DNA from: an archaeon
Lineage (GTDB): Archaea; Micrarchaeota; Micrarchaeia; Anstonellales; Bilamarchaeaceae
DNA length: 64,000 nt
Direction: 5' to 3'
NCBI GenBank assembly: GCA_020053355.1
Contig: JAGVNI010000008.1
Span: 159,839-223,838, forward strand
Made by a program: the position numbers and the translations under genes. The notes below the pieces were generated by a model, which saw only the letters and a program-made list of their open reading frames with translations, was not told the DNA's origin and ran no database searches. This document shows, in pieces, positions 22,724-31,288 of this stretch (position 1 is its first letter; each line of letters begins with the position of its first letter).

Positions 22724-23593
22724 ATGGTTGCGATTACAGATTACAATGTTGCGGAAAAATCGCAGTGGTGCCCGGGGTGCGGGAACTTCGCGATTGTGGG
22801 CGCATTGAAAGGCGCATTGGCTGATTTGCAGATACCCCAGCACCAGGCGGTAATCGTCTCCGGGATAGGCTGCAGCAGCAAGCTCCCCCATTATGTGAAC
22901 ACGTACGGCTTCGAGAGCCTGCATGGGCGCGGCCTCCCGGCCGCATCCGGCATCAAGCTCGCGAACAACAGGCTGACAGTAATAGACGTCGGCGGGGATG
23001 GGGACGGGTACGGAATCGGCTCGGGCCATTTCCTGCACATCATGAGGCGCAACTATGACCTGACATACATAGTCCATGACAACCAGATTTACGGGCTTAC
23101 GACCGGCCAGGCATCGCCCACATCGCAGCTCGGCATGAAGACCAAGACCACCCCGTATGGCGTGGTGGAGACTCCGTTCAACCCCCTCTCTACGGCGATA
23201 AACGGCGGGGCTACTTTCGTGGCGCGGGCTTTCGCGGGGGACATGGCGCACATGAAGGAGATGTTCAAACAGGCGATTGCGCATCGGGGGTTCGCGCTTG
23301 TCGACGTCTTCCAGCCATGCGTGACATTCAACAAGCTGAACACGTACGACTTCTTCACGAAAAGGGTGTACAAGCTTGAAACTGAGGGCCATGACACAAC
23401 TGATAGGATGAAGGCCATCGAGAAGGCGTACGAGCAGGTGAAGACGAATTACGAGCGCCTCCCCATAGGCGTTTTCTTCAAGGAGGAACGGGCGACCTAC
23501 GAGGACACGCTCCCCCAAATCAAGGAGAAGGCGCTCGTGGACCAGCCTCTTTCCGGCTTGGACATATCAGCGGTCTATCCGGACATGGAATGA
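22724..23593 (+). CDS. 2-oxoacid:ferredoxin oxidoreductase, beta subunit
   Basis: This is the 289-aa TPP-binding subunit. It has 'WCPGCGNFAIVGALKGAL' at the N-terminus (Fe-S or TPP region), 'GIGCSSKLPHYVNTYGFESLHGR', the TPP motif 'VIDVGGDGDGYGIGSGHFLH...N' and 'QIYGLTTGQASPTS'. The start at 22724 is preferred over GTG at 22715, because AGGTGA at 22713-22718 then becomes a well-spaced ribosome-binding site. No separate ferredoxin-like delta subunit is encoded here, so external ferredoxin must accept the electrons. Confidence 0.94.
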   Translation: MVAITDYNVAEKSQWCPGCGNFAIVGALKGALADLQIPQHQAVIVSGIGCSSKLPHYVNTYGFESLHGRGLPAASGIKLANNRLTVIDVGGDGDGYGIGSGHFLHIMRRNYDLTYIVHDNQIYGLTTGQASPTSQLGMKTKTTPYGVVETPFNPLSTAINGGATFVARAFAGDMAHMKEMFKQAIAHRGFALVDVFQPCVTFNKLNTYDFFTKRVYKLETEGHDTTDRMKAIEKAYEQVKTNYERLPIGVFFKEERATYEDTLPQIKEKALVDQPLSGLDISAVYPDME

Positions 23594-23664
23594 CTTCGCT
23601 TGGGAGCCGGCCGGGAAATGCGCCCACAGAATCGTTAAAAACTGCCTTTGACAATTGAAGTATT

Positions 23665-25218
23665 GTGCAGCTTGTTCCCAGGGCATACCAGCTTTCCATT
23701 TACAATTCCGTCAAATCGCACGGCAACACGCTGGTAGTCCTCCCGACAGGCCTCGGAAAGACGTTGATAGCCCTGATGCTAATCCAAGACAGGATGAAAC
23801 TCGGCCGCTGCCTCCTCCTCACACCGACAAAACCGCTTGCCAAGCAGCACCAGCAATCGGTGATGGACACCCTTGAACTGACCGACAAGAACGTCGCGCT
23901 GGTAACAGGCGAAGTGAGCCCGAAGAAACGAAAGGAGGCATACCTGACGGACATCGTCATAAGCACGCCGCAGACAATCCGGAACGACCTTGAAAACGGC
24001 GTGCTGGAACCGAGATTCTCGTTCGTGGTATTCGACGAATGCCACAGGGCGGTCGGCGATTATGCCTACACCCAGGTAGCCGAGAAGCTCCACGGGCCGG
24101 ACACGCTTTTTTTGGGGCTGACCGCATCCCCTGGCGGAAGGATGGACCGCATCCGCGAAGTCATGAATGCCCTGAAAATCGACAACGTGGAGATACGCGG
24201 CCACGATGACCCCGACGTAGCCCCGTATGTCCAGAAAAGCGAAATCATCTGGGTACCTGTCCTATTATCGGACCATTTCAGGGAAATAAAGAAGGAACTG
24301 GATGCGATGACAGGAAAGCACGCCGAGAGGCTTGCCGCGATGGGCTTCCCCCCGCCGCTCAAGCACAAGGGCAAGTTCATGCAGCTCCGCGAGCGAATCC
24401 TGAACATCCCGCATGCCATCAAATATCCCGCGCTCATGCAGTACTCGGTGCTGCTCCATCTGCTCCATATGACCGAGCTTCTCGAGACGCAGGGCGTCTA
24501 CCCGCTCCGGGGCTACCTGAAGAAACTTGAGGAGAAGGACAGCAAGTCGGCGAAGCAGCTCCTGAACGAGCCCGGCCTTGCGAAAGTGAGGATGCTCTGC
24601 CAGAAAGACGAGGACCACCCGAAGATGGCGGTCTTAATCGAGACCATCCGGAACCTCAAGGGCAAGAAGATGATTGTCTTCGTCCAGTACCGCTCCCAGA
24701 TTGCGCGCATCGAGGAGGTGCTGAAAGCAGGCGGCATCAGCGCGAGGCAGTTCGTCGGAAAAAAAGACGGCGTCACGAAGAAAATACAGGAGGAGACGAT
24801 TGCGGATTTCCGCGGGGGGAAGTTCGACGTCCTCGTTGCCAGCAGCATCGGAGAGGAGGGGCTGGACATACCGGCAGTCGATGCGGTGATATTCTATGAG
24901 CCGGTTCCGAGCGAGATACGGGCAATCCAAAGAAGGGGGCGCGCGGCGAGGCTGAAAGAGGGGAAGGTAATCGTGCTGATGACCAAGGGCACCCGCGACG
25001 AGTTTTACTATTATGCGGCGAACAACCGCGAAACGAGGATGAAGAAAATCCTGGGCGGGATGCAGAGGGCCAAGAAAAAAACCAGTTTCGTAAGAGCGGA
25101 CGCAATCGCTGCCAAGCCCGCGGAAAGCGGGAACCCGGAACCAACGCCCGCTCATGATACAAAAGCCAGCGCCCCGAAAGAGAAAAAGACGGGCCAGACG
25201 AAGATGACTGATTTTTAA
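23665..25218 (+). CDS. Hef/FANCM-type superfamily 2 helicase (helicase part only)
   Basis: This 517-aa ATP-dependent helicase of the Hef/FANCM/Mph1 group remodels stalled forks and branched DNA. Motif Q/I is 'VPRAYQLSIYNSVKSHGNTLVVLPTGLGKTLIAL', then 'LLLTPTKPLAKQH', 'VFDECHRAVGDYAYT' (DECH box), 'LGLTASPGG', 'VFVQYRSQIARIEEVLK' and motif VI 'AIQRRGRAARLKEG'. The C-terminal XPF-like nuclease of euryarchaeal Hef is absent; the tail is a short Lys/Pro-rich stretch ending 'GQTKMTDF', which is PIP-box-like and could contact PCNA. The start is a GTG. Confidence 0.9.
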   Translation: MQLVPRAYQLSIYNSVKSHGNTLVVLPTGLGKTLIALMLIQDRMKLGRCLLLTPTKPLAKQHQQSVMDTLELTDKNVALVTGEVSPKKRKEAYLTDIVISTPQTIRNDLENGVLEPRFSFVVFDECHRAVGDYAYTQVAEKLHGPDTLFLGLTASPGGRMDRIREVMNALKIDNVEIRGHDDPDVAPYVQKSEIIWVPVLLSDHFREIKKELDAMTGKHAERLAAMGFPPPLKHKGKFMQLRERILNIPHAIKYPALMQYSVLLHLLHMTELLETQGVYPLRGYLKKLEEKDSKSAKQLLNEPGLAKVRMLCQKDEDHPKMAVLIETIRNLKGKKMIVFVQYRSQIARIEEVLKAGGISARQFVGKKDGVTKKIQEETIADFRGGKFDVLVASSIGEEGLDIPAVDAVIFYEPVPSEIRAIQRRGRAARLKEGKVIVLMTKGTRDEFYYYAANNRETRMKKILGGMQRAKKKTSFVRADAIAAKPAESGNPEPTPAHDTKASAPKEKKTGQTKMTDF

Positions 25219-25280
25219 GTGTTTTGATATATAATTTTGTGTTAATAACGTGGACTAGGCGCAGGAGTGAGAAGGACGGA

Positions 25281-26354
25281 ATGCAGATGACCCAATTGAA
25301 TCCGAAAATCCGCACGGCGGGCGCGTACACATTCGGAGCAAAGGCAGAGGCATTCATGCGCGCGGCCGCACGCGGCAGGAACCCGGTTTATGCTGTCGCA
25401 GAGGAGGGCATATTCGGCGGATTCGACATCCCGGAGAGGCTGGAACTGGAGTATGTCAACAGGATAAGCTCAGGATGCGAACGGAAAGGCTCTCCGGATT
25501 CCAAGATGATGGGACGCCTGATTGACAAGTACCTCTTTTCCGGGATTGAATACCGGAGGGTATTGAAGTCGTTGACGCTTGGGGGGGAGTTCGATAAGAA
25601 CAGCCCCTCGTTCATGCGCAGCAATTATGTGGAACTCGCTAAAAGCGTTGATGAGAATCCCGGCCTCTTTTCATCCAAGCGGGCTGAATGCTTCCTTGGC
25701 AGGATAGCCGGGTATGCAAGGGGCATTCTGGAATTGGGCATCCCCATGCCGGAGGAGCAGGCGCAAGCCTTGCGCATGATTCTTTCTGCGCATGCAAAGA
25801 GGTTCGGGGTGGAAGGGAAGAAGGAGCCGGAGCGGGAGGATGAGGGGCTGGAATGGACCGTCATCCCGTATACAAGGGGGGAGTATACAATTGCAAGGCG
25901 CACGCAGGTCTTTCTTGGCGCGCTTTTACGGATGCAGGACCCCTTGATGGAAGTCGCGAAGGAGGGCTTTTTCGGCGAGTACGCGCTTGATGGCAGGACG
26001 AGGATAATGTATTATTGCCGGATATCGGATGGATTCCCGGTGGATGAGGGAGGTTCCGAGGATTTTGGCCAGCTCCTCTTCTCAGTGCAGTCGTATGAGA
26101 CGCTTTACGCTTTCAAGAGGATGAATCCCACGCCAATCGGAGATGGCATGTCCACGCTCGTCCTGCAGATGGCCGCCGCCCTAGAGCGGAACGAATCGGT
26201 GCTCGGCCCCCGCCTTTGCGCAGCGCTCAGGCGGAAGATTGCCGGGCTCGCGGAGAATATCATGCACGAGGCGGATGCCGTCCCGGGAGGGAGCGATGAA
26301 CGGGGGGACATGGCATTGGCCAGGATAATATCGGAAATCGGTTGCCGAAGATGA
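25281..26354 (+). CDS. Unknown protein with two internal repeats
   Basis: This is a 357-aa protein from the ATG at 25281, with AGGAGTGA and AAGGA motifs upstream; an in-frame ATG at 25224 is unlikely. Two copies of one domain are visible. About residues 10-95 have 'YTFGAKAEAFMRAAARGRNP', 'VAEEGIFGGFD' and 'YVNRISSG'. About residues 200-285 have 'YTIARRTQVFLGALLRMQDP', 'VAKEGFFGEYA' and 'YYCRISDG'. Each copy is followed by a helical region with conserved 'RIAGYARGIL' or 'KIAGLAENIM'. No catalytic motif, membrane segment or known family is apparent. A weak hairpin (GGAACT...AGTTCC, 26357-26376) follows the stop. Confidence 0.7.
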   Translation: MQMTQLNPKIRTAGAYTFGAKAEAFMRAAARGRNPVYAVAEEGIFGGFDIPERLELEYVNRISSGCERKGSPDSKMMGRLIDKYLFSGIEYRRVLKSLTLGGEFDKNSPSFMRSNYVELAKSVDENPGLFSSKRAECFLGRIAGYARGILELGIPMPEEQAQALRMILSAHAKRFGVEGKKEPEREDEGLEWTVIPYTRGEYTIARRTQVFLGALLRMQDPLMEVAKEGFFGEYALDGRTRIMYYCRISDGFPVDEGGSEDFGQLLFSVQSYETLYAFKRMNPTPIGDGMSTLVLQMAAALERNESVLGPRLCAALRRKIAGLAENIMHEADAVPGGSDERGDMALARIISEIGCRR

Positions 26355-26438
26355 GAGGAACTGCTGCGGGAGTTCCCCGCCAGCTATGCGCATGGCATGA
26401 CGAGGCGGGCGGACGTTATGGATGGGCTGCCCTGCAGG

Positions 26439-27230
26439 CTACCTGCTGGCATAGAGCATGCCGAAACCCCCGCTCCCCGGCACGACTTTCACCCTGAAAC
26501 CGATTTTTTCGAGGAGCTGGATTAGGCCCTCAAGCCCGAAACCTCCGGAAGAAGGATGGTATTCCATGCTTATCCTGCGGATAATCCGCAAGACCTTATC
26601 GGGGCAGGACTTGAATATATCGTATTCCGCCCCTTCGCAGTCGATTTTCAGGAAATCTATCTTTTTGATGCCCTCTTGCGCGACGAAATCCCCAAGGGAA
26701 ACGGCCTTCACGGACATCCGCCTGCTGCTCCCGAAGGCGCCGGAAAGGGAGCCGAGCGTCCGGTTTCCATCGTTCTGGAAAAACACGGCCGTCCCGGATG
26801 CCGCACCTACAGCGCAGTTGAATGCAGATGCGTTTTTCATGCCATTGACAGCCAGCGTCTCCTGCAGGCGGCTGAAATTGATGGGGTCGGGCTCCAACGA
26901 ATACACCTTCCCGTTCTTTGCGAGCGCGGATGCGTATGCGGAGAAGATGCCCACGTTGGCCCCGATATCGAGGACGACATCATCCGGGCTTATCCCGAAT
27001 CCCGCCGGGGTGTAGCACCTGAACACCCAGATTTCCCGGAAGACGTAGCGGTCGATATGGCCGCCACGGAGCATGAGCCGGATGCCGTTCTTCAGCCGGT
27101 ATTCCGTTCCGGCCTTGCCCGTGATGCCGAAGGAATCGAGGATGTAGGCAAACGGGTTTTCCATGATGGAAAAGACCCGCCGGTATATTTCGAACCGGGT
27201 CAGGCCCGTTGAATTGCCCGGCATGCTCAT
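26439..27230 (-). CDS. FkbM-family methyltransferase
   Basis: This 263-aa SAM-dependent methyltransferase of the FkbM family commonly O-methylates sugars or secondary metabolites. Motif I is 'DVVLDIGANVGIFSAYAS' near residue 87, followed by 'VYSLEPDPINFSRLQETL', the strand with 'KIDFLKIDCEGAEYDIFKS' that is diagnostic of FkbM, and 'ISMEYHPSSGG'. The ATG overlaps the stop of rfcL (ATGA), so it ends the XPD-rfcL operon, an unexpected partner for replication and repair genes. It could methylate a surface glycan; this is inference. Confidence 0.92.
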   Translation of the reverse strand: MSMPGNSTGLTRFEIYRRVFSIMENPFAYILDSFGITGKAGTEYRLKNGIRLMLRGGHIDRYVFREIWVFRCYTPAGFGISPDDVVLDIGANVGIFSAYASALAKNGKVYSLEPDPINFSRLQETLAVNGMKNASAFNCAVGAASGTAVFFQNDGNRTLGSLSGAFGSSRRMSVKAVSLGDFVAQEGIKKIDFLKIDCEGAEYDIFKSCPDKVLRIIRRISMEYHPSSGGFGLEGLIQLLEKIGFRVKVVPGSGGFGMLYASR

Positions 27231-28408
27231 GCCCCCGCCTTCACCCTGCTCACGCTCGTCTCGAGGATGAACGCCAGCTCATCCTCCGAAAAATCGTAGA
27301 ACGCCATCAGCTCATGCGCGTGCTTCTTCCCGAACTCTTTGAGGAGGGGGAGGTACGCAAGCGCATCGCGGCGGTTGCCATGCACCCTGGCCCCGATTTT
27401 CAGGCCGATTGTTTTCAGGATTGCCCTGCGCTCCACCGTGCGGGACATGTTTTTCAGATATGCGGGAAAACTGTATTTTGTGAATTTGTGGTACGGGCGC
27501 GCTTTCGCGAGCGCGACGCCCGCCGTCGCGAGGTCGATTGAGTATTTCATGAGCTGCCAGTTGGTCTTCCTGATGCGGCCGTCGAAGATGTCCGCTTTCG
27601 AGAGCGAATCATATGCGGCTGCGATATCCGCCGCGGTCTCGTATTCGGCGGGGATGTTCTCGTCCATCCACAGCTTGATGAGGTCGTAGTCGATTTCCCC
27701 GCTGATGGCTTCGCGGGCGGCCGCGTAGGTCTCGGCCTTGAATATGCCCCGCACCATCTCGAAAATGTCCTTGTCATGGACGCGCGCCGTCGGCCCCATG
27801 GCCTGCAGGTCGTTTAGGGCGGCGCGCAAATCGCCTTCAGCGCGCGTCGCAATCGCTTCAAGCGTCTCGGCGCTTACATCCAGGCTTTCCGACTCCGCGA
27901 TGCGCTCGAGATGCTTGCGCACCGAGAGCTTGTTGATTCTCTTGAAATCCACGATTTCGCACTCGCTCCGGATTCCGGAAAAGCTCTTGTCCCAGATGTC
28001 CGTTGCCGTGACTATGGCAGGGCATGGGGATTCCGAGAGGAAGTTCTTTATCGCGTTCCCGCCTCCGCTGTCAGTCCGGCCTGCCAATACGTCCGCATCA
28101 TCTATGAGTATCAGTTTTGCGCGCCCGAAAAGGCTTCCTGCCGATGCGGACGCGCCAAGGATGCGGTCCACCCGCGCGCGGTTCCGAAGCTCGCTCGCGT
28201 TCATCTCCACGAGGTCAAGGTCATACTCGCTTTTCAGGGCGTAAGCGATGGAGGTCTTGCCGGTGCCAGGCGGCCCGTAAATCAGGAGGGGCTTGCGCTT
28301 CTTCCCGGAAAGCCAATGGAGCATCCACTGGCGGATGTGCTCGAGGCGGTCGGCGTTCCCGAGCATGTCAGCGAGTTTTTTCGGGGCGTATTTCACGGTC
28401 AGCAGCAT
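27227..28408 (-). CDS. rfcL: Replication factor C large subunit
   Basis: This 393-aa AAA+ subunit of the clamp loader places PCNA on primed DNA. It has the N-terminal 'VKYAPKKLADMLGN', Walker A 'LLIYGPPGTGKTSIAYAL', Walker B 'LILIDDADVL', and sensor 2-region 'AEGDLRAALNDLQAM'. It is shorter than the roughly 450-500-aa RfcL of many euryarchaea, and no C-terminal PIP box (QxxhxxFF) is visible. The 5' end overlaps the 3' end of the XPD-like gene by 41 nt in another frame, and its stop overlaps the FkbM start. Confidence 0.93.
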   Translation of the reverse strand: MLLTVKYAPKKLADMLGNADRLEHIRQWMLHWLSGKKRKPLLIYGPPGTGKTSIAYALKSEYDLDLVEMNASELRNRARVDRILGASASAGSLFGRAKLILIDDADVLAGRTDSGGGNAIKNFLSESPCPAIVTATDIWDKSFSGIRSECEIVDFKRINKLSVRKHLERIAESESLDVSAETLEAIATRAEGDLRAALNDLQAMGPTARVHDKDIFEMVRGIFKAETYAAAREAISGEIDYDLIKLWMDENIPAEYETAADIAAAYDSLSKADIFDGRIRKTNWQLMKYSIDLATAGVALAKARPYHKFTKYSFPAYLKNMSRTVERRAILKTIGLKIGARVHGNRRDALAYLPLLKEFGKKHAHELMAFYDFSEDELAFILETSVSRVKAGA

Positions 28409-30242
28409 CTTCGCACTCCCAGAATTCCCCGACAGCCTCCTCGGGGCTGCCGGTCACGACGGCCCGCTCATCGCGGGAAAGTATCCAGTTGTATTTATTC
28501 CATTTGAAACGTTCGTCCATATAAACCACGGCCACCCTGTCGCTCTCCTTCCTCCTCGCCCTCCCCGCAGCCTGGAGCGCCTTGATTGTCCCGGGGTAAA
28601 GGTAGCCGTAGTCCCAGCCCCGGCCGAATTTCGCATCATAGTAATCTATGAGCGCGCGCGACTCCAGGCCCATCTCCTCAAGCGCCACGCCCACGATGAT
28701 TACGGTCTTGATTTCCCCTTCCGGATAATCCACCCCTTCGGAAAGCGAGCCGCCCTGCACCCCGACAAGGACGCCGCCGGACCGGAAATCGCGGAGCACT
28801 TTGCGGATATCACCGGGTTTCATCCCGGGCCGCTGGATGTGCAGGTTGCGCGAAAGCACGAGTGGAAGCACGCTGTCCATCACCTCATAAGACGGAAAGA
28901 ACACTGCCGTGCCGCCGGGCGTGCGCGATATTATCGCGTCGATTTTCGCTGCGATGGCGCTGTATTCGTCCATTCCGCGGCGGGTGTAGCGGGTCGTTAG
29001 CCCCTCGGCAATCACGTTCACGATATTCGAGCTGGCGAAGGGAGACGGGTAGGCTTTCATCACCGAGCGCTCCTTGTCCAGGCCAAGGACGTCCCGGTGC
29101 ATTTCCATGGGAATCATGGTCCCGCTCATCAGGATGGATGCTGCGCAGTCGTTCAGAATCCTCGTCGCGGATGAGGGGTCCAGCATCCTTTTCGAGAGGA
29201 AATAATGCCCATGCTCACGCCTCAGGATGCGGACGCATCCTGCATCCCCGCCCTCCCAGTCCATAAGGAAGCGGGCGAGGCGGAGGCATGCGCTTTTCCT
29301 GCCGGTCTTCTCAACGTATGCATTGCCGGCGTCCTCGGCCCGCTGCACGGCCTCTTCGATGGACAGGCCGAAGCGGCCGATGAATCCCGTGAAATCTTCC
29401 GGGGACACCACCCGCTCCTTCGCGCCTGTGAGCGCATCCTGGCTCCATGCGCGGAACTCCTCTTCAAGCGGGCCGGCATCAAGGCCGAGGGACTTCATCT
29501 CCTTCCCGACCCTTGAAAAAAGCAGCGTGCTCGCGTTGCGCGAGAGAGAGCTGCGGACGCGCGGGGCGAGGTTGTGCGCCTCGTCCACGATGATGATAGA
29601 TTTTTCCATGCGCTTCTTTATTTTCTGGAGGAAGATGTCGCGGATATGCGGCATGAAGATGTGGTGGTAGTCGGCGACGACGACGCGCGAGACGGCGGCA
29701 AGCTTAAGCAGCCATTCGTACGGGCAGCTCATCTCGCTCCGGCCCCGCTCAATCAGTTCATGGTGCGACTTCCCGCTGCCATACCCTTCCAGGAGCCCGC
29801 GGAAGCGCTCTTCCGCCTTCATCTCCTCGCGGCGGTTGTAGCCCCGCGCATTCTTGAAAAAGACGCATTCGGCGTTCTGCCTCTTTTTGATGCACGCGCT
29901 GAGTAAGCCCTCGGAATCCATGCCGCGCAATGAGTCGTCAATGCAGCAATGCGTCCGGCCGACCATGTCGACCGCCCTAAGGCCCAGATGGTGCTTCTCC
30001 TCGATTCCCCGGACGACATCGAGCGCGATTTTATGCTGTGAAATTTTTGAAGTGAGGAAGAAGATGTCGAGGTCCTGCTCGATGGCGACGGATACGGCCG
30101 CTGAAAGCGCGGCGTCGGTCTTGCCGGAGCCGGTCGGGGCGTGCGCGAGGATAATCTGGCGGTAATTGATGGCGCGCTGCATGTCCTCCATCAGCTCTTT
30201 CTGGCCTGGCCTGGGGGAGTCGTGCCGAAAATAGAGCGCCAT
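28368..30242 (-). CDS. XPD/Rad3-family Fe-S DNA helicase
   Basis: This 624-aa 5'-3' DNA helicase of superfamily 2 has motif I 'LAHAPTGSGKTDAALSAA', Ia 'FFLTSKISQHKIAL', DEAH box 'IIIVDEAHNLAPRVRS', 'ILMSGTMIP', and C-terminal 'GVQGGSLSEGVDYPEG' with 'QAAGRARRKESDRV'. Four cysteines that can hold the 4Fe-4S cluster lie between motifs Ia and II: in 'RTHCCIDD', 'LLSACIKKRQNAECVFFK' and 'MSCPYEWL'. It functions in nucleotide excision repair by homology. It is the first gene of an operon with rfcL and FkbM. Confidence 0.93.
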   Translation of the reverse strand: MALYFRHDSPRPGQKELMEDMQRAINYRQIILAHAPTGSGKTDAALSAAVSVAIEQDLDIFFLTSKISQHKIALDVVRGIEEKHHLGLRAVDMVGRTHCCIDDSLRGMDSEGLLSACIKKRQNAECVFFKNARGYNRREEMKAEERFRGLLEGYGSGKSHHELIERGRSEMSCPYEWLLKLAAVSRVVVADYHHIFMPHIRDIFLQKIKKRMEKSIIIVDEAHNLAPRVRSSLSRNASTLLFSRVGKEMKSLGLDAGPLEEEFRAWSQDALTGAKERVVSPEDFTGFIGRFGLSIEEAVQRAEDAGNAYVEKTGRKSACLRLARFLMDWEGGDAGCVRILRREHGHYFLSKRMLDPSSATRILNDCAASILMSGTMIPMEMHRDVLGLDKERSVMKAYPSPFASSNIVNVIAEGLTTRYTRRGMDEYSAIAAKIDAIISRTPGGTAVFFPSYEVMDSVLPLVLSRNLHIQRPGMKPGDIRKVLRDFRSGGVLVGVQGGSLSEGVDYPEGEIKTVIIVGVALEEMGLESRALIDYYDAKFGRGWDYGYLYPGTIKALQAAGRARRKESDRVAVVYMDERFKWNKYNWILSRDERAVVTGSPEEAVGEFWECEDAADREIRPEKTR

Positions 30243-30314
30243 GTCAGGTTATTCGCAAGAATGCTATATAAGCAAAGGAGGGGCGCATTTCCGCAGGGCG
30301 GAGCGGGCGGTGAA

Positions 30315-30327
30315 CCTTTTATAATAT
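30315..30327 (+). promoter_or_regulatory. Promoter of the 30348 gene
   Basis: CCTTTTATAATAT lies 22-33 nt before the ATG at 30348, matching a leaderless archaeal promoter and supporting that start over an upstream in-frame ATG within the XPD gene. Confidence 0.6.
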
Positions 30328-30347
30328 GTCGTAATAGATATAACAAC

Positions 30348-31184
30348 ATGAAAAGAGCGCAGCAAATCACCCGGCCGCCAGGATGCGAGGACTTCAGGCT
30401 GGTCTTCAGGCAGGCGCGGGATGACATCCTTTTCATCGGAATCCACCATCACCCAATCCAGCTGACGCCGAAGGCAGAGCTGGCCAGGTTCAAGGAAAAG
30501 GTCGGACAGCAGGACAGGCTCTACATCGAAGGCTCAAGCCGCATGCATTTTCAGAAAGATTGGCAGGGTTTGGCTGTAAGCAGGGATAGGTTAGAGGGGA
30601 TGGCATACGCGCATTACAAAGGCGAGAAGATATTCCTTGACGATTTGAGCTCCGCGAATCGGCTCGAGCTTGCTAAAAAGTACGGATTGCGACCATATGC
30701 TTTTGCAGGCTTATATGCCTGCTTTGGGCTATGCACGAATGTGACGAATGGATATTTTGATTCAGATGAATTGTATTTTTCAACCTCCAGGTTTCTTGAT
30801 ATTATCCGAGGGTGGGGCGAGAAGTACTTCCCGATAAAGGGAAGCGAGAGGGCTGCAAGGGGCGCAATTGAAGCGGCAATTAAGTGCCAGGAGGATTTCG
30901 GTTCCCTCAAGCCCTTAGGGGATGTAGCAGATACTTTTGCCAGATTCAATGGCAGAGTAAGAGACGCTGAGGTTTACGGCCCGCTGATGACCGGGGTTGT
31001 ATCAAAGACCGGTGGCAGAAACGGCGTCATCATCGGCTCCCTGCACATAGATAATCTGGTAGGCATTCTCGAGGGACGGCAATTGGATGTGCCGGACTGG
31101 TCCGTTTATGTGGAGCGTATGAGCGATGATGCCCGGGTAGTTTATAGATCCCTCATGGATGCGCTTTCAAAGATAGGGATATGA
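30348..31184 (+). CDS. Unknown protein, possibly TraB/ChaN-like fold
   Basis: This is a 278-aa protein from the TATA-supported start. An early 'ILFIGIHHHPIQLTPKAE' followed by 'QDRLYIEGSSR', and a late 'GVIIGSLHIDNLVGILEGR', resemble the spaced 'GxxH...EG...GxxH' pattern of TraB/PrgY and related alpha/beta proteins. Membrane segments typical of TraB are absent. The resemblance is weak and no reaction can be assigned. Codon use and AT content around 30600-30900 are more AT-rich than in neighbouring genes, which could indicate acquisition or relaxed constraint. It appears monocistronic. Confidence 0.65.
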   Translation: MKRAQQITRPPGCEDFRLVFRQARDDILFIGIHHHPIQLTPKAELARFKEKVGQQDRLYIEGSSRMHFQKDWQGLAVSRDRLEGMAYAHYKGEKIFLDDLSSANRLELAKKYGLRPYAFAGLYACFGLCTNVTNGYFDSDELYFSTSRFLDIIRGWGEKYFPIKGSERAARGAIEAAIKCQEDFGSLKPLGDVADTFARFNGRVRDAEVYGPLMTGVVSKTGGRNGVIIGSLHIDNLVGILEGRQLDVPDWSVYVERMSDDARVVYRSLMDALSKIGI

Positions 31185-31288
31185 TTCGCCGCACCAGAAC
31201 AAAGCTGGCCCGCGGATTGCTTATTATATAATATCGCCGGGAGAGTATCGCATGATGGAATGCCCGGCGTATTCAGCGCGCCGGAAGG

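Noticed and set aside
22031..23518. A 495-codon minus-strand open frame over the 2-oxoacid oxidoreductase genes
   Set aside because: It lies opposite two clearly recognised enzyme genes, is rich in His/Arg typical of antisense GC-rich frames, and has no homology signals.
26357..26376. Hairpin GGAACT...AGTTCC as a terminator
   Set aside because: A six-bp stem without a following T-run is too weak; archaeal termination normally relies on T-runs.
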